From contig NZ_RBZU01000003.1 of NCBI RefSeq assembly GCF_003628125.1, positions 124,001 to 188,000 on the forward strand: a stretch of 64,000 nucleotides of DNA, in the 5' to 3' direction. This document shows, in pieces, positions 38,890 to 50,542 of the stretch; the first letter of the stretch is position 1; each line of letters opens with the position of its first letter. This stretch comes from Pararobbsia silviterrae. GTDB lineage: Bacteria; Pseudomonadota; Gammaproteobacteria; Burkholderiales; Burkholderiaceae. The notes beneath the pieces are model-generated. The model searched no databases, was not told the DNA's origin, and saw only the letters and a program-made list of their open reading frames with translations. The translations under genes and the position numbers were made by a program.

Positions 38890-40443
38890 ATGTCAAACGG
38901 GAACTGGACCGTCCGTGCGCGGCTGTACGGGGTCATCGGCGTCGCCACGCTCGTGCTGATCGTCGTCGGGGCGCTCGGGCTATCGGGCCTGTCGCGCGCC
39001 GATGCGGCGCTTGAACAAATCTACGAAGGCCGCGCCAAAGCCATCGAGCGGATTTCGTCGATCGACGAGCTGATCGCCGAAAGCCGGTTCGCGATCAGCG
39101 ACGCGGTGCTCGACCCGTCGGCCGCGAAATCCAAGGCAACAGCCGAACTCATGAACCGCAATGCGCCGCTTATCGCATCGCTGTTCGAGCAATATCGCCA
39201 CTACCCGCTGTCCGACGACGAGGCCCGCCTCGCCGATCAGTTCGCGAAGGACTACGGAACGCTCGAGAAAGACGGTCTCGGGCCCGCCGCCGCGTTCCTC
39301 GCGGCAGGTAATCTGTCCGAGGCGCAATGGACGATCGAAAAGACCGTCGAACCGCAGACCCTGAAGGTCAAGAAGGAAGCCGCCGAACTCCGGCAACTTC
39401 AGATCGACCAGGGGCAGGCCGAATACGCGCTCACGCGCGGCGCCGCGACGCGCGTGCGCTGGTTCGTCGGCGCGAGCATCGTGCTCGGCGCCTCGTTCAC
39501 GGCCTGGATCTGCTGGCTGCTCGGCCGCACGCTGTTCACGCAGCTCGGCGGCGAGCCCGACTATGTCGCGGACATCGCGCGCGAAATCTCGCATGGGAAT
39601 CTGTCGGTCGAGGTGCACACGCGCGCCGGCGATCAGTCGAGCGTCGTCTACGACATGAAGCTCATGCGCGACAAGCTCACGACGATGGTGCGCGAGATCA
39701 AGCAATCGGCCGAGTCGATCGCGCTGGCCGCCGGTGAAATCGCGGCGGGCAATCGCGATCTGACGGCCCGCACCGAGGAACACGCGGCGAACATCGAACG
39801 CACCGCGACGAACATGGGACAGATCGTCGCGATCGTCAAACAGAACGCCGACAATGCACTGCAGGCCACCCAGCTCGCCGAACGCGCGACGCTCCAGGCG
39901 CGCAACGGCAACGATGCGGTCGTCGAAGCGGTCAGCCGCATGGAAACGTTGACCGCGCATTCGCACAAGATCGGCACGATCACGTCGGTCATCGAGGGGA
40001 TTGCGTTCCAGACCAATCTGCTCGCGCTCAATGCGGCCGTCGAAGCGGCGCGCGCGGGCGGCGCGGGACGCGGCTTCGCGGTCGTCGCGAGCGAAGTCCG
40101 CGCGCTCGCGCGGCGCAGCGCCGATGCCGCGAAGGAGATTGCGATACTGATCGGCAACACGACGCACGAAGTCGATACGGGGTCCGATACCGTGCGTCAG
40201 GCGGGCGGCACGATCGAGCAGATGATGCGGTCGGTCCGCGACGTCGCGACGTTGATCGACGAAATCTCGACGGCCTCGAACGAACAGAGCACGGGCCTCG
40301 ACGCGATCAACAGCGCCGTCGCCCAAATGGACGAAGTCACGCAGCAGAACGCGGCGCTCGTCGAACAGGCGACCGCCGCGGCCCATGCGCTCGATGAACA
40401 GGCGGTCAACCTCAATCGCGCGGTGGCGGTGTTCGTGGTCTGA
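38890..40443 (+). CDS. Methyl-accepting chemotaxis protein
   Basis: A 517-residue transmembrane chemoreceptor. It has TM1 at about residues 11-33, a periplasmic four-helix-bundle ligand domain (4HB_MCP-like, 34-188), TM2 at about 192-212, a HAMP domain to about 265, and a cytoplasmic signalling bundle with the conserved tip [20 protein letters not shown]. There is no C-terminal CheR-binding pentapeptide. The ligand is unknown. An AGAGG site is 9 nt before the ATG. A GCGGGGC/GCCCCGC inverted repeat at about 38830-38863 is in the leader. No che or flagellar genes are near. Confidence 0.94.
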   Translation: MSNGNWTVRARLYGVIGVATLVLIVVGALGLSGLSRADAALEQIYEGRAKAIERISSIDELIAESRFAISDAVLDPSAAKSKATAELMNRNAPLIASLFEQYRHYPLSDDEARLADQFAKDYGTLEKDGLGPAAAFLAAGNLSEAQWTIEKTVEPQTLKVKKEAAELRQLQIDQGQAEYALTRGAATRVRWFVGASIVLGASFTAWICWLLGRTLFTQLGGEPDYVADIAREISHGNLSVEVHTRAGDQSSVVYDMKLMRDKLTTMVREIKQSAESIALAAGEIAAGNRDLTARTEEHAANIERTATNMGQIVAIVKQNADNALQATQLAERATLQARNGNDAVVEAVSRMETLTAHSHKIGTITSVIEGIAFQTNLLALNAAVEAARAGGAGRGFAVVASEVRALARRSADAAKEIAILIGNTTHEVDTGSDTVRQAGGTIEQMMRSVRDVATLIDEISTASNEQSTGLDAINSAVAQMDEVTQQNAALVEQATAAAHALDEQAVNLNRAVAVFVV

Positions 40444-40476
40444 CGTCGACCGCCGGCCGCCGACAATCCGCCCTGC

Positions 40477-42261
40477 TCAGGCCGCTTCCTGCTGCTGATA
40501 CTGGATCCGGTGCAGGTTCGCGTAGAGCCCGTTATGCAGCAGCAGCTCGGCGTGGCTGCCCTGCTCGACGATGCGGCCGTGTTCGAGCACGACGATGCGG
40601 TCGGCGCGTTCGATCGTCGACAGACGGTGGGCGATGACCAGCGTCGTACGGCCGACCATCAGCTTCTCGAGCGCTTCCTGTACGTGACGTTCCGATTCGG
40701 AATCGAGCGCCGAGGTCGCCTCGTCGAGGATCAGGATCGGCGCGTCCTTGTAGACGGCCCGCGCGATCGCCAGACGCTGACGCTGGCCGCCCGACAAACG
40801 CATGCCGTTGTCGCCGACGCGCGTATCGAGCCCTTGCGGCATCAGCGCGACCGCATCGGTCAGGTTCGCCGCGGCGAGGGCCGCCTCGACGCGCGCGCGA
40901 TCGATCGTCTGCCCGTAGGCGACGTTCGCGGCGATCGAATCGTTGAACAGCACGACGTCCTGACTCACGAACGCGATCTGCTTGCGCAGATCGGCGAGCA
41001 CGTACTGGTCGATCGGCACGCCGTCGACGAGGATGCGGCCCGCGGTCGGATCGAAGAAGCGCGGCAGCAGATTCACGAGCGTCGTCTTCCCGCTGCCCGA
41101 CGGACCCGCGAGCGCGATCATCTCGCCGGGCCGCATGACCAGATTGATGTCGTCGAGCACCGGGCGCTCCGACGTCGGGAACCGGAACGCGACGCGCTCG
41201 AACTCGACCTTGCCGAGCGCGCGGTCGAGCGGCGTGTCGCCGCCGGCCGGTTCGCATTCCTCGTCGATCAGGCCGAAGATCAGCTCGCACGCCGTCATGC
41301 CGCGCTGCAGCGGCTGGTTCACGTCGATCAGATGCTTGAGCGGCGAGATCACGAGCAGCATCGCCGTCACGAACGCGACAAAGCCGCCGACCGTCGTCTG
41401 ATCGTGGGCCGACTGCACGACCGCGATCGTGATGACGATCGCGAGCGCAATCGATGCGAAAAACTGCGTGAGCGGCTGAGCGAGGCCGCCGACCACCGTC
41501 ATGCGCATCGCATAGCCGCGCAGACGCTTGCTCATCTCCTCGAAGCGCGATAGCTCGTAGGCTTCGCCGCCGTGGATCTTGACGACCTTGTAGCCGCCGA
41601 CCGTTTCCTCGACGATGTACGACAGCTCGTTCGTCAACTTCTGCTGTTCGGTGCCGAGACGCCGCAGGCGGCGATTGATCTTGCTCACGAGCCAGCCGAT
41701 GCCCGGCAGGATCACCGCGACGATCAGCGTGAGCCGCCAGTTCAGATAGAACAGATAGCCGAGCAGGAACAGCACGGTCAGCGAGTCGCGCACGAGCGTG
41801 ACCATCACGCTGATCAGCACGTTGAGGATCTGATTGACCTCGAAGACGATCGCGTTGATGACCGTGCTCGCCGTTTCGCGATGGAAGAACGCGGCGCTCG
41901 TGTGGATCATCCGGTTGAACATATCGAGCCGCAGCCGCAGCAGGATCCGGTTCGACACGTAGGCGAGCAGATATTGCGAGCCGTATTGCGCGGCGCCGCG
42001 CGTAAACGCGAGGCCGATGACGGCGATCGGCACGAACCAGCGCGCGCGGTCGCTGCCTTTCGAGCCGAAGCCGTGATCGAGCAGCGGCTTGAGCAAGGCC
42101 GGAATGCCCGCATCCGTGGCCGCGCTGACGCCCATCGTCAGGATCGCGAGCACGACGAGCCCGATCAAGGGTTTGATATACGGCCAAAGCCTTTTCATGA
42201 CCGCGCTCGACGAAGTCGTGCTGCCGCCGATCGGCTTTCTCAGACTATTCTGGCTTTCCAA
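40477..42261 (-). CDS. msbA: Lipid A export ATP-binding/permease protein MsbA
   Basis: MsbA flips lipid A-core across the inner membrane. It is a half-transporter with an N-terminal six-helix membrane domain and a C-terminal ATPase: Walker [13 protein letters not shown], signature [15 protein letters not shown], Walker [17 protein letters not shown] choose the TTG at 42261 (594 residues) because an AGAAGG site lies 8-9 nt upstream and homologues, as I recall them, have about 20 residues before the MKRLWPY segment; the ATG at 42198 would give 573. A TATAAT on the minus strand at 42344-42349 may be the -10 box. Confidence 0.93.
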   Translation of the reverse strand: MESQNSLRKPIGGSTTSSSAVMKRLWPYIKPLIGLVVLAILTMGVSAATDAGIPALLKPLLDHGFGSKGSDRARWFVPIAVIGLAFTRGAAQYGSQYLLAYVSNRILLRLRLDMFNRMIHTSAAFFHRETASTVINAIVFEVNQILNVLISVMVTLVRDSLTVLFLLGYLFYLNWRLTLIVAVILPGIGWLVSKINRRLRRLGTEQQKLTNELSYIVEETVGGYKVVKIHGGEAYELSRFEEMSKRLRGYAMRMTVVGGLAQPLTQFFASIALAIVITIAVVQSAHDQTTVGGFVAFVTAMLLVISPLKHLIDVNQPLQRGMTACELIFGLIDEECEPAGGDTPLDRALGKVEFERVAFRFPTSERPVLDDINLVMRPGEMIALAGPSGSGKTTLVNLLPRFFDPTAGRILVDGVPIDQYVLADLRKQIAFVSQDVVLFNDSIAANVAYGQTIDRARVEAALAAANLTDAVALMPQGLDTRVGDNGMRLSGGQRQRLAIARAVYKDAPILILDEATSALDSESERHVQEALEKLMVGRTTLVIAHRLSTIERADRIVVLEHGRIVEQGSHAELLLHNGLYANLHRIQYQQQEAA

Positions 42262-42539
42262 GGGGAATACCTTCTCTCGCTTGCAAACAACATGCGGCGT
42301 TCGCGCGACAAACCCGTTCGCGCGTACCGGGATAAACCATCGAATTATAACCGTGCGCACCCGGCACGCCGCATGGGGCCGGCCCGCGCGCACCCGGGCC
42401 GCGCGGGCCATCGCCCGTCCGGCATGCACAAGCCGTCCATTTCCTTCGCGGGCGCGCCGCGCGACATCGCGCCCGGCAGGCACGCGGGTAGCGCGCGGGT
42501 ATACTCCGCGCTGTTCCGACCCGATCCCGTCCCGTCCAC

Positions 42540-43322
42540 GTGCACGCCCCGACATCCTCACCCGCCAGGCCGACGCTCGGCGTCGCCCTGATCTCGCTCA
42601 ACGCGGCCGCGCGTCTCGCGCCATGCCTCGCGGCGCTGTCGTTCGCCGACGATATCGTCGTCATCGACGGCGGCAGTCACGACGCCACGCAACAGATCGC
42701 ACGCGAACACGGCGCCCGCGTGATCGTCGAGCCGGTCTGGCCCGGGTTCGGCGCGCAGAAGAACCGCGCGATCGATGCGCTCGGCACGGACTGGGTCCTG
42801 TCGATCGACACCGACGAAATCGTCACGCCAGCGCTCGCGCAGGCGATCGCCGCGGCCATCCGCCAGCCGTCGGCCGACGTCTACGCACTCGATCGCTTGT
42901 CGAGCTTTTGCGGCCGCTGGATCCATCACAGCGGCTGGTATCCCGATTGGGTGCCGCGTCTGTTCCGGCGCGGCGCGGCGCGTTTTTCCGACGACCTCGT
43001 GCACGAACGGCTCGTGTTCGATGCGCGATGCGAGCGTCTGGCCGGCAAGCTCATGCACTACTCGTACGAGGACTTCGACACGGTCCTGCGCAAGCTCGAT
43101 GCCTATTCGAGCGCGGGCGCCCGGCAGCGCTTCGCGGCAGGCAAGCGCGGCGGGTTCGGCAAGGCGCTCGGGCGCGGGTTCTGGGCGTTCGTGCGCACGT
43201 GGATCCTGCGGCGCGGCTTTCTCGACGGCCGCGCGGGCTTCATGATCGCGGTCTTCAACGCGGAAACCGTCTACTACCGGTTTCTGAAACTCGGCGCCCA
43301 TCACGACGACCGCGTAGCGTAA
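42540..43322 (+). CDS. Family 2 glycosyltransferase, WaaE/KdtX-like
   Basis: A 260-residue GT-A fold transferase likely adding a hexose to the LPS inner core. It shows [40 protein letters not shown], the DxD-type [11 protein letters not shown] and [11 protein letters not shown], matching the WaaE-like group. The start is a GTG at 42540. It is divergent from msbA, whose product exports the molecule it would modify. Donor and acceptor sugars cannot be told. Confidence 0.88.
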   Translation: MHAPTSSPARPTLGVALISLNAAARLAPCLAALSFADDIVVIDGGSHDATQQIAREHGARVIVEPVWPGFGAQKNRAIDALGTDWVLSIDTDEIVTPALAQAIAAAIRQPSADVYALDRLSSFCGRWIHHSGWYPDWVPRLFRRGAARFSDDLVHERLVFDARCERLAGKLMHYSYEDFDTVLRKLDAYSSAGARQRFAAGKRGGFGKALGRGFWAFVRTWILRRGFLDGRAGFMIAVFNAETVYYRFLKLGAHHDDRVA

Positions 43323-43544
43323 ACGGATGGCGGGCCCCGCAAGCACACGGCGCCCGGCGTCGATCGACGTGCCCATCGGCGCCCCTACGTGTCCATGCGC
43401 GCCCGTACGCACCCGTACAATGCGGCCTGCCCCCGGCGCGTTTGCGGTAGCATCGAACGGTTTTGAACGAGCGCCCCACACGCCACTCCCCGCCACCGCC
43501 GCAGCGACGCGGCGACCCGCGCGCGCAACGAGTATTCGAAAGTC

Positions 43545-44621
43545 ATGAAAGAAGTCTCACGTCCCCTCGCATCGAGCCCCGCGCGCAAGCCCCGGGTCTT
43601 GGTCATTCGCGCCGGCATGCTCGGGGACACGATCTGGGGCACGACGCCGATCGAGAGCATCCGCTCCGTCTACGGCCCCGATACGGAAGTCGATCTGATC
43701 GTCAAGCAAGGCATGGGCGGCCTGTTCCGCCATGATCCGCGCATCGGACGCGTCTTCGAGATCAAGCGTCGCAAGCTGCCGCTGCTGCTGAGCCCGACCA
43801 AGCTCAAGGTCTGGTGGCGTTCGCTGCGCCAGCCCTACGACCTCATGCTGGATCTCGAAACGAGCACGCATTTCCGCAGCCTGTTCGGCGCCGCCCGCGC
43901 GCGCAAGAAGGTCCGCGGCTATTCGATCCGCGATCAGGTCGGCGCCCAGACCGAGCATGCGGTCGTCTCGCTGCGCAAGATCATCGCGCTCGCGTTGCCG
44001 CGCGCGATTGCCGAGCGCGCCGCACCGTCGCTCGTGGCGCCCGAGCATCTCGACGTGCGCGCGACGTTCTCGCTCGAAGGCCCCTATATCTGCGTCCATT
44101 GCAGCAATAGCTGGCTCGCCGCCGGGCGAACCGCGCTGCGCTCATGGCCCGTCGAGAACTGGCGCGATTTGCTGAGCCAATGGCACACGCTGTTTCCGCG
44201 GCATACGCCCGTGCTGATCGGCACGTCGGCCGAAGCCGGCATGATCGGGCAGATCGCGCAGGATCAGCCTCACTGCATCAATCTGGCCGGCAAGACGAAT
44301 CTGCCCCAGCTCATGGCCGTGATCGCGCAAAGCGACGCGATGATCAGCACGGACACGGGGCCGAGCCATATGGCGGCGGCGCTCGGCGTGCCCGTCGTAT
44401 CGTTGTTCGGCCCGACCCAGCCGCTGCAGACGGGGCCGTTCTCGGACGGCCGCAACGCGGTCAAGGTGCTCTCGGTGGGGTTGTCGTGCAGTCCGTGCGT
44501 CAAGACCCCGGCGTTCGATACCTGCGAGCGCAACCGCTGCATGGAATCGATCACGCCGCCGATGGTCGCGACGGCCGTGCATCAGGTGCTGTTCCCGGTC
44601 CCGGTCGCCGCCGCGCGCTGA
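43545..44621 (+). CDS. Family 9 glycosyltransferase (heptosyltransferase-like)
   Basis: A 358-residue GT-B fold transferase of the ADP-heptose:LPS family (WaaF/WaaC/WaaQ-like). The N-domain has RVLVIRAGMLGDTIWGTTPI and the C-domain DAMISTDTGPSHMAAALGVP followed by LFGPTQPLQTGP, both typical. Near the C-terminus are Cys pairs (SCSPCVKTPAFDTCERNRCM), also seen in heptosyltransferases. It lies 222 nt after the WaaE-like gene in the same direction. Confidence 0.9.
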   Translation: MKEVSRPLASSPARKPRVLVIRAGMLGDTIWGTTPIESIRSVYGPDTEVDLIVKQGMGGLFRHDPRIGRVFEIKRRKLPLLLSPTKLKVWWRSLRQPYDLMLDLETSTHFRSLFGAARARKKVRGYSIRDQVGAQTEHAVVSLRKIIALALPRAIAERAAPSLVAPEHLDVRATFSLEGPYICVHCSNSWLAAGRTALRSWPVENWRDLLSQWHTLFPRHTPVLIGTSAEAGMIGQIAQDQPHCINLAGKTNLPQLMAVIAQSDAMISTDTGPSHMAAALGVPVVSLFGPTQPLQTGPFSDGRNAVKVLSVGLSCSPCVKTPAFDTCERNRCMESITPPMVATAVHQVLFPVPVAAAR

Positions 44622-44668
44622 TCGCGCACGAGGGTTACGCGGGGGGTGCAGAGATTGCGCGCGCCGAC

Positions 44669-45511
44669 CTAGCGCGCGCGCCGCATATTGAACTGCGGGA
44701 GCGCATCGACCTTCGCGATGTCCTCCGCGCTCCACTTGTCTTCCTTCGTGATCAGATTCGCGGCGTCGGCGAACGTCGGCGGCGTCTTCTTCGCCTTCAT
44801 CGTGAGCCGGATGTAGTGATGCACGTACGTGTCGAGACAGATATGCAGCGGCTTGATGTCGCCGACTGAGTCCGCGCGCGTGCGCGTGCGCAGATAGAGG
44901 TCGAAATCGGCCGCCTGCATGCGCTCGTCCCAGAGGCCGATGATCGGCAGCGCATCGCGATGCAGCATCACGGTATTGCCGACGAAGCCTTCCTTGACCT
45001 GGCCCGCGAATCGTTCATTGCGGTCGCGGCAGAAGCCGACCCAGTCCGGATACATGAACCGGTGCATCGCGCGCAGGATCGGCTTGCTCGTGCCGAACAG
45101 GCTCAGCGAGTACTTGATCCGGTGCCAGCGCCGCTTCAGATAGCGCGTTGCCGCTTCGGACTCGACCTGCTCGACGCCGCAGACCGTCGCCGCGAGCAGG
45201 CCGTTCTTCTGCATCGACGCGACCATCGTCCGGTCCCAGTCGGGCGAGACGATGATGTCGTTGTTGAGGAACGCGAGCCAATCGTACTGCGCGACCGCGA
45301 TGCCCTGGTTCTGGCTCTTCGGGTACGAGTAGTTGACGCCGTTGCGGATGACCTTCGCGCCCGCCGCCTCGAACATCTCCGCGCTCCCGTCGGTCGACCC
45401 GTTGTCGATGATGATGAGCTCGTACTTGTGATGCGTGTACCGCTGCACGGATTCGAGAAACAGCTCGTTGACCGCGCGCTGGTTATAAATCGCTGTAATG
45501 ATGCTGATCAT
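44669..45511 (-). CDS. Family 2 glycosyltransferase (core/O-antigen)
   Basis: A 280-residue GT-A transferase beginning MISIITAIYNQRAVNELFLE, with LIIIDNGSTDGSAEMFEAAG and the metal-binding region WLAFLNNDIIVSPDWD. The C-terminal part has FVGNTVMLHRDALPIIGLWD and FDLYLRTRTRA. Similar to rhamnosyl or core-chain transferases; sugar unknown. The start overlaps the stop of the O-antigen ligase gene by 4 nt, so it is probably translated from the same mRNA. Confidence 0.88.
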   Translation of the reverse strand: MISIITAIYNQRAVNELFLESVQRYTHHKYELIIIDNGSTDGSAEMFEAAGAKVIRNGVNYSYPKSQNQGIAVAQYDWLAFLNNDIIVSPDWDRTMVASMQKNGLLAATVCGVEQVESEAATRYLKRRWHRIKYSLSLFGTSKPILRAMHRFMYPDWVGFCRDRNERFAGQVKEGFVGNTVMLHRDALPIIGLWDERMQAADFDLYLRTRTRADSVGDIKPLHICLDTYVHHYIRLTMKAKKTPPTFADAANLITKEDKWSAEDIAKVDALPQFNMRRAR

Positions 45512-46737
45512 GACTGTCGTAGGCCGCGAGTGGCGTCGGAACGAGGTTCGAACCAGCGGCCCGCGAACATGGCGGCCGCCAGCAGGATGAAGCCCGTCCC
45601 CGTGATGTTGTCGGTGAAATACGAATTGAGCAGCGCCGTCAGCGCGAACGTCACGACCAGCAGCGTCGCGGCCCAGCGCTCGGGCGACGCGAGCCGGCTC
45701 GCCTGAACGAGGCCGCAGATCAGCATCGCGAGCGTCGCGAGTACGCCGACGACGCCGGTCTCGACCGCGATCCAGAGATAGTCGCAATGCGGATTGCGTC
45801 CGCCTTGCGCGCCCTGGTCCTCGAAGATGACCGCCTGATAGCTGCCCGTACCGTGACCGAGCACGGGCTTCTGCTCGACGACGGCCATCGCGTTGCGCCA
45901 GAAGAACAGACGCAGGCCGAGCGAATTCTCGTAGTTGCCCGAACGCAGCACGCCCTTTTGCGCTTGCTGCAAATCATACTGCGCGCGCGTGACTTCCGAC
46001 TTGAGCATGTTCGAGCTCGAGAAGAACACCGCGCCGAGCACGACGAGCACGAGCATGCCGACGATGCCCTTGCGGACGTCCCAGAGCAGCAGCAGGCAGC
46101 ACAGCGCCGCGAGCAGCGCGCCTTGCGCCGTACGGCCCGCGACGAACAAGAAGACGTCGACCACGCAGGCGGCGAGCACGAGCGCGGTCAGCTTGCGATA
46201 GCGCGGCGCGATGGCGCCCTTGAGCCAGAACGCGGCGATCGACAGGATCAGGATGCTCGCGAACGAGTCGTGATACGTATGCGTGCGAAACACCTGGTAA
46301 TCGCCGGGCATGCCGTACAGCACGGGATGGTGAAGCAGCGCGGTGATGATCGACACGACCACGCTCAGCAGCGTGCCCACGCCGAACCCGAGCAACACGC
46401 CTTGCCGCACGGGCAACAGCATGCATCCCGCGAAAATCACGGGCACGAGCAGATACGGACGCAGCTTGACGAGCATGCCGATCGCCGCGTGCGTCGACGG
46501 CGCCCAGAGCACGCCGAGCACGAACACCGCGTAAAACACGAGACATCCGATCGAAAACGGCTGCCGCAGCGCGGTGCCGATCTGGCGTCGCGCGGCGGGG
46601 ATCAACAGGATCGCCACGACGAGCAGCGCCGAGCTGATGTTCTGCAACGCCGTCGATACGGGGATCGAGAAGCCCGCCAAAACGGCGATCGTCGCCAGAA
46701 CCCGGATGGACGCGTCAGTCGATCGAGCCGAAGTCAT
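45508..46737 (-). CDS. waaL: O-antigen ligase WaaL-like membrane protein
   Basis: A 409-residue polytopic membrane protein with about 11-12 hydrophobic segments and one large periplasmic loop (about residues 240-330) of the Wzy/O-antigen ligase family. The loop contains SLGLRLFFWRNAMAVVEQKP and LGHGTGSYQ, the usual GxGxG-like ligase area. It would attach O-antigen to lipid A-core in the periplasm; Wzy polymerase cannot be fully excluded. The ATG at 46737 is used; a TTG at 46767 is also in frame. Confidence 0.85.
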   Translation of the reverse strand: MTSARSTDASIRVLATIAVLAGFSIPVSTALQNISSALLVVAILLIPAARRQIGTALRQPFSIGCLVFYAVFVLGVLWAPSTHAAIGMLVKLRPYLLVPVIFAGCMLLPVRQGVLLGFGVGTLLSVVVSIITALLHHPVLYGMPGDYQVFRTHTYHDSFASILILSIAAFWLKGAIAPRYRKLTALVLAACVVDVFLFVAGRTAQGALLAALCCLLLLWDVRKGIVGMLVLVVLGAVFFSSSNMLKSEVTRAQYDLQQAQKGVLRSGNYENSLGLRLFFWRNAMAVVEQKPVLGHGTGSYQAVIFEDQGAQGGRNPHCDYLWIAVETGVVGVLATLAMLICGLVQASRLASPERWAATLLVVTFALTALLNSYFTDNITGTGFILLAAAMFAGRWFEPRSDATRGLRQS

Positions 46738-46837
46738 GTGAATCGGAATCAAAGAGTGGATGAACAAGCCCCTGCCGGGCGGACGCAGATCATAGCATCA
46801 CCGTTGCGCGGCCCCGCCGGGGCGCTTGTTACCGCCG

Positions 46838-49800
46838 CTAATACGCGATTTCGGCGCGGCTGTCGGCCAATTCGCTATGCAGCGCGCTCAACAGCTCGTC
46901 GGTCGGCTTGACGCGCCACGCCTCGCCCAACTGGACTTCGCAGAGCGCGTCGTCGGCGCGGTAGGCGATCTGGACCGTCAGTCCGTTGGGCGTCGGCACG
47001 GGCGCGCGTTGGCGTCCGCCGTTCGGCCCGCGCGAAGGCGGCGGAGGCGGCGGCGGAACGTCGTTCGGATCGGCCCAGTGCGCCTCGAGCACGCGCTTGA
47101 GCGCGGCGGGGTCCATCTGGCCGTTCATCTCGACCTTGACCGAGCGCGCGAACCGGCTGCGCGCGCGTCCGAGATCCATGACCGACTCGGCCGTGAACCG
47201 GATTCCGCCCGTAAACGCGTCATTGCGCGCCTGCCCTTGCACGACGAGCAACTCGTCTTCCTTGAACAACGCCTTGTTCGCTTCGAAGACTTCGTTGAAC
47301 ACGGTGATCTCGCACTGCCCCGTGCCGTCGTCGAGCAGCACGACGACCATCTTGCCGCGCTGGGTCATCTGCGTGCGCAAGCTCGTCGTGACGCCCGCCA
47401 CAAGCTTGTCGCGCCCTTCGGTCAGGTCGGACAGCTTCGTGCGGACGAACTGGCGCATCTCCGCGCGATACGCGTCGAACAGATGGCCCGACACGAAAAA
47501 GCCGAGCGCCGTCTTCTCTTCCTGCAACCGGCGCTTCTCGGGCCAGGCGGGTTCATCGACGAGCGTGTGAGCCGCCATGCCGCCGTCGCCCGCGTCGTCC
47601 ATCTCGAACAGGCCGCCCTGCATCTTGTTCGCATCGGTCTGTTCGGCGGCTTCCATCGCGAGCGCGACCGACGCGAGCAATTGCGCGCGGTTCGCGTTGA
47701 TCGTGTCGAACGCGCCCGCGCGGATCATCGCCTCGATCGTGCGGCGATTGACGACGCGACGGTCGATGCGTGAGCAGAAGTCATAGAGGTCCTTGAACGG
47801 TCCGTCTTCGCGCGCGCGCAGGATCTCCTCGATCGCGCTCTGGCCGCTGCCCTTGATCGCGCCCAGGCCGTAGCGGATCGTCTTCGCGCGGCTGCCGTCG
47901 GCTTCGCCGACGGGCTCGAACCGGTACGCCGACTGATTGACGTCGGGCGGCAACACCTGCATACCGTTCGCGATGCAATCCTCGTAGAGGATCTTGACCT
48001 TGTCGGTGTCGTCCATCGCGAGGCTCATATTGGCCGCCATGAATTCGGCCGGATGATGCGCCTTGAGCCACGCCGTGTAGTACGCGAGCAGCGCATACGC
48101 GGCCGCGTGCGACTTGTTGAAGCCGTAGCCCGCGAACTTCTCCATGAGGTCGAACGTCTCGTCGGCCTTCTCGGCCGACAGGCCGTTCTTGGCCGCGCCC
48201 TCGCGGAACATGTCGCGATGCTTGGCCATTTCCTCGGCCTTCTTCTTGCCCATCGCGCGACGCAGCAAGTCGGCGCCGCCCAGCGAATAGCCGCCGATGA
48301 TCTGCGCCATCTGCATGACCTGCTCCTGGTAGACCATGATTCCATAGGTCTCCTTGAGCACGGGTTCGACGCGCGGATCCGGATATTCGACGGCTTCGCG
48401 GCCGTGCTTGCGCGCGCAGAAGCTCGGAATCAGGTCCATCGGACCCGGCCGGTACAGCGCGACGAGCGCGATGATGTCCTCGAAGCGGTCGGGCTGCGCG
48501 TCCTTGAGCATGCCCTGCATGCCGCGGCTTTCGAGCTGGAACACGGCGACCGTATTCGCTTTCTTGAGAATCGAGAACGACGCGGGATCGTCGAGCGGCA
48601 CCTGCGACAGATTCCAGTCCTGCTTCGACGCGTCGAGCCGGCGGATATAACGCTCGGCCCAGTCGAGAATCGTCAGCGTCGTCAGGCCCAGAAAGTCGAA
48701 CTTGACGAGGCCGACCGCTTCGACGTCGTCCTTGTCGTACTGGCTCACGGTGCCGCCGTCGTCGCCCTGCGTGTAGAGCGGACAGAAGTCGGTCAGCTTG
48801 CCGGGCGCGATCAGCACGCCGCCCGCGTGCATGCCGACGTTACGCGTGAGCCCTTCGACGCGTTGCGCGAGCTCGAGCAACTGGCGGACTTCATCCTCGT
48901 TGTCGCGGCGCTCGGCGAGCGCGGGCTCTTCCTTGAGCGCGTCGTCGATCGTGACGAGCTTGCCCGGCTTGAACGGAATCAGCTTTGCGACGCCGTCCGT
49001 GAAGTTGTAGCCGAGATCGAGCACGCGGCCGATATCGCGAACCGCAGCCTTCGCGGCCATCGTACCGAACGTCGCGATCTGCGAGACCGCGTCGGCGCCG
49101 TATTTCTGCTTGACGTACTGGATCACGCGATCGCGGCCGTGCTGGCAGAAGTCGATGTCGAAGTCGGGCATCGACACGCGTTCGGGGTTCAGGAACCGTT
49201 CGAACAGCAGGTTGTACTTGAGCGGATCGAGGTCGGTGATGCCGAGCGCGTACGCGACGAGCGAACCGGCCCCCGAGCCCCGGCCCGGGCCGACGGGCAC
49301 GCCGTTGTTCTTCGCCCAGTTGATGAAGTCGGCAACGATCAGGAAGTAGCCCGGGAAGCCCATCTTGATGATCGTGGCCGCTTCGAATTCGAGCCGCGCG
49401 TAGTACTGCTCGCGCTTCGTCTCGCGTTGCTCGACGTTCGGGAACAGCTGTTCGAGGCGCTTTTCGAGCCCGTCCTTCGACAATTGGACGAGATAGTCGT
49501 CGAGCGACAGGCCGTCGGGCGTCGGGAACAGCGGCAGCTTGGGCTTGCCGAGTTCGAGCGTGACGTTGCACCGCTTCGCGATCTCGATCGTGTTCGCGAC
49601 GGCCGACGGCAGATCCGCGAACAGCGCGGTCATCTCGTCCTGGGTGCGGAAATACTGATCGGTCGTGAAGCGCTTCTGACGGCGCGGATTCGCGAGGATG
49701 TCGCCCTCGGAAATACAGACGCGCGCTTCGTGCGCCGTGAAATCGTCGGCGCTCATGAACTGCGTCGGGTGGGTCGCGACGACGGGCAGCTTCAGGTCGG

Positions 49801-50371
49801 CCGCGAGCCGCACGGCGTCGGCCAGATACGCGTCGCCGCCGGGCAGACCCGCGCGTTGAAGCTCGATATAGAAGCCGCCCTCGAACAAGCGCGCCCAGCG
49901 CTGCGCATGACGGCGCGCGGCGTCCGCGTTGCCCGCGGCGAGCGCGAGGCCGATATCGCCCTGCTGCGCGCCCGACAGCGCGAGCAAGCCTTGCGCGAAG
50001 CCGTCTTCGAGCCAGCTGACGTCGATCTCGGCACGGCCCCGATGCTGATTCGTGAGCCACGCGCGCGACAGCAGCTCGCACAGATTCAGATAACCGGTCG
50101 TGTCCTTGCAGAGCAGCAGCAGGCGACCCGGCTTGTCGCGGTCGTCGGGATTCGTGATCCAGACGTCGCAGCCGACAATCGGCTTGACGCCCTTGCCGCG
50201 CGCTTCCTTGTAGAAGCGGACCAGGCCGAACGCATTGGCGAGGTCGGTCAGCGCGAGCGCGCCCTGACCGTCCTTCGCGGCAGCCGCGACCGCGTCGTCG
50301 ATGCGCACGACACCGTCGGCGATCGAGAACTCGGAGTGCAGGCGAAGATGGACGAAACGTGGGAGAGACAT
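46838..50371 (-). CDS. dnaE: DNA polymerase III alpha subunit DnaE
   Basis: DnaE is the catalytic subunit of the replicative polymerase. The 1177-residue protein starts [20 protein letters not shown], with an N-terminal PHP domain to about residue 270, the polymerase palm with the catalytic [16 protein letters not shown] near residue 400, and [12 protein letters not shown] and [19 protein letters not shown] in the fingers. The C-terminal part has a helix-hairpin-helix and an OB fold ([15 protein letters not shown]), and a Pro-rich insert [11 protein letters not shown] near residue 1105. The ATG at 50371 is preferred to the longer frame. Confidence 0.97.
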   Translation of the reverse strand: MSLPRFVHLRLHSEFSIADGVVRIDDAVAAAAKDGQGALALTDLANAFGLVRFYKEARGKGVKPIVGCDVWITNPDDRDKPGRLLLLCKDTTGYLNLCELLSRAWLTNQHRGRAEIDVSWLEDGFAQGLLALSGAQQGDIGLALAAGNADAARRHAQRWARLFEGGFYIELQRAGLPGGDAYLADAVRLAADLKLPVVATHPTQFMSADDFTAHEARVCISEGDILANPRRQKRFTTDQYFRTQDEMTALFADLPSAVANTIEIAKRCNVTLELGKPKLPLFPTPDGLSLDDYLVQLSKDGLEKRLEQLFPNVEQRETKREQYYARLEFEAATIIKMGFPGYFLIVADFINWAKNNGVPVGPGRGSGAGSLVAYALGITDLDPLKYNLLFERFLNPERVSMPDFDIDFCQHGRDRVIQYVKQKYGADAVSQIATFGTMAAKAAVRDIGRVLDLGYNFTDGVAKLIPFKPGKLVTIDDALKEEPALAERRDNEDEVRQLLELAQRVEGLTRNVGMHAGGVLIAPGKLTDFCPLYTQGDDGGTVSQYDKDDVEAVGLVKFDFLGLTTLTILDWAERYIRRLDASKQDWNLSQVPLDDPASFSILKKANTVAVFQLESRGMQGMLKDAQPDRFEDIIALVALYRPGPMDLIPSFCARKHGREAVEYPDPRVEPVLKETYGIMVYQEQVMQMAQIIGGYSLGGADLLRRAMGKKKAEEMAKHRDMFREGAAKNGLSAEKADETFDLMEKFAGYGFNKSHAAAYALLAYYTAWLKAHHPAEFMAANMSLAMDDTDKVKILYEDCIANGMQVLPPDVNQSAYRFEPVGEADGSRAKTIRYGLGAIKGSGQSAIEEILRAREDGPFKDLYDFCSRIDRRVVNRRTIEAMIRAGAFDTINANRAQLLASVALAMEAAEQTDANKMQGGLFEMDDAGDGGMAAHTLVDEPAWPEKRRLQEEKTALGFFVSGHLFDAYRAEMRQFVRTKLSDLTEGRDKLVAGVTTSLRTQMTQRGKMVVVLLDDGTGQCEITVFNEVFEANKALFKEDELLVVQGQARNDAFTGGIRFTAESVMDLGRARSRFARSVKVEMNGQMDPAALKRVLEAHWADPNDVPPPPPPPSRGPNGGRQRAPVPTPNGLTVQIAYRADDALCEVQLGEAWRVKPTDELLSALHSELADSRAEIAY

Positions 50372-50542
50372 GCGGCGATTGTACCGTTTCGAAAGCGCGG
50401 ACCGGAACGGCGAACGATGCGCCGCGACGGTCGGATACGCGATCGGCGATAATACGCGTTTCGCGGGGTCCGCGCCGCTGCCGATACGATCGACGCGCCA
50501 CACGGGTCATCCCGCCCCATTTACCGTTTCTGTCCCTGCATC

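Noticed and set aside
46806..46826. Hairpin terminator after dnaE
   Set aside because: Only a 5-bp GC stem and no T-run.
48053..50452. 799-codon open frame antisense to dnaE
   Set aside because: Shadow of dnaE; no family features, Arg/Glu/Leu-rich composition typical of antisense GC-rich frames.
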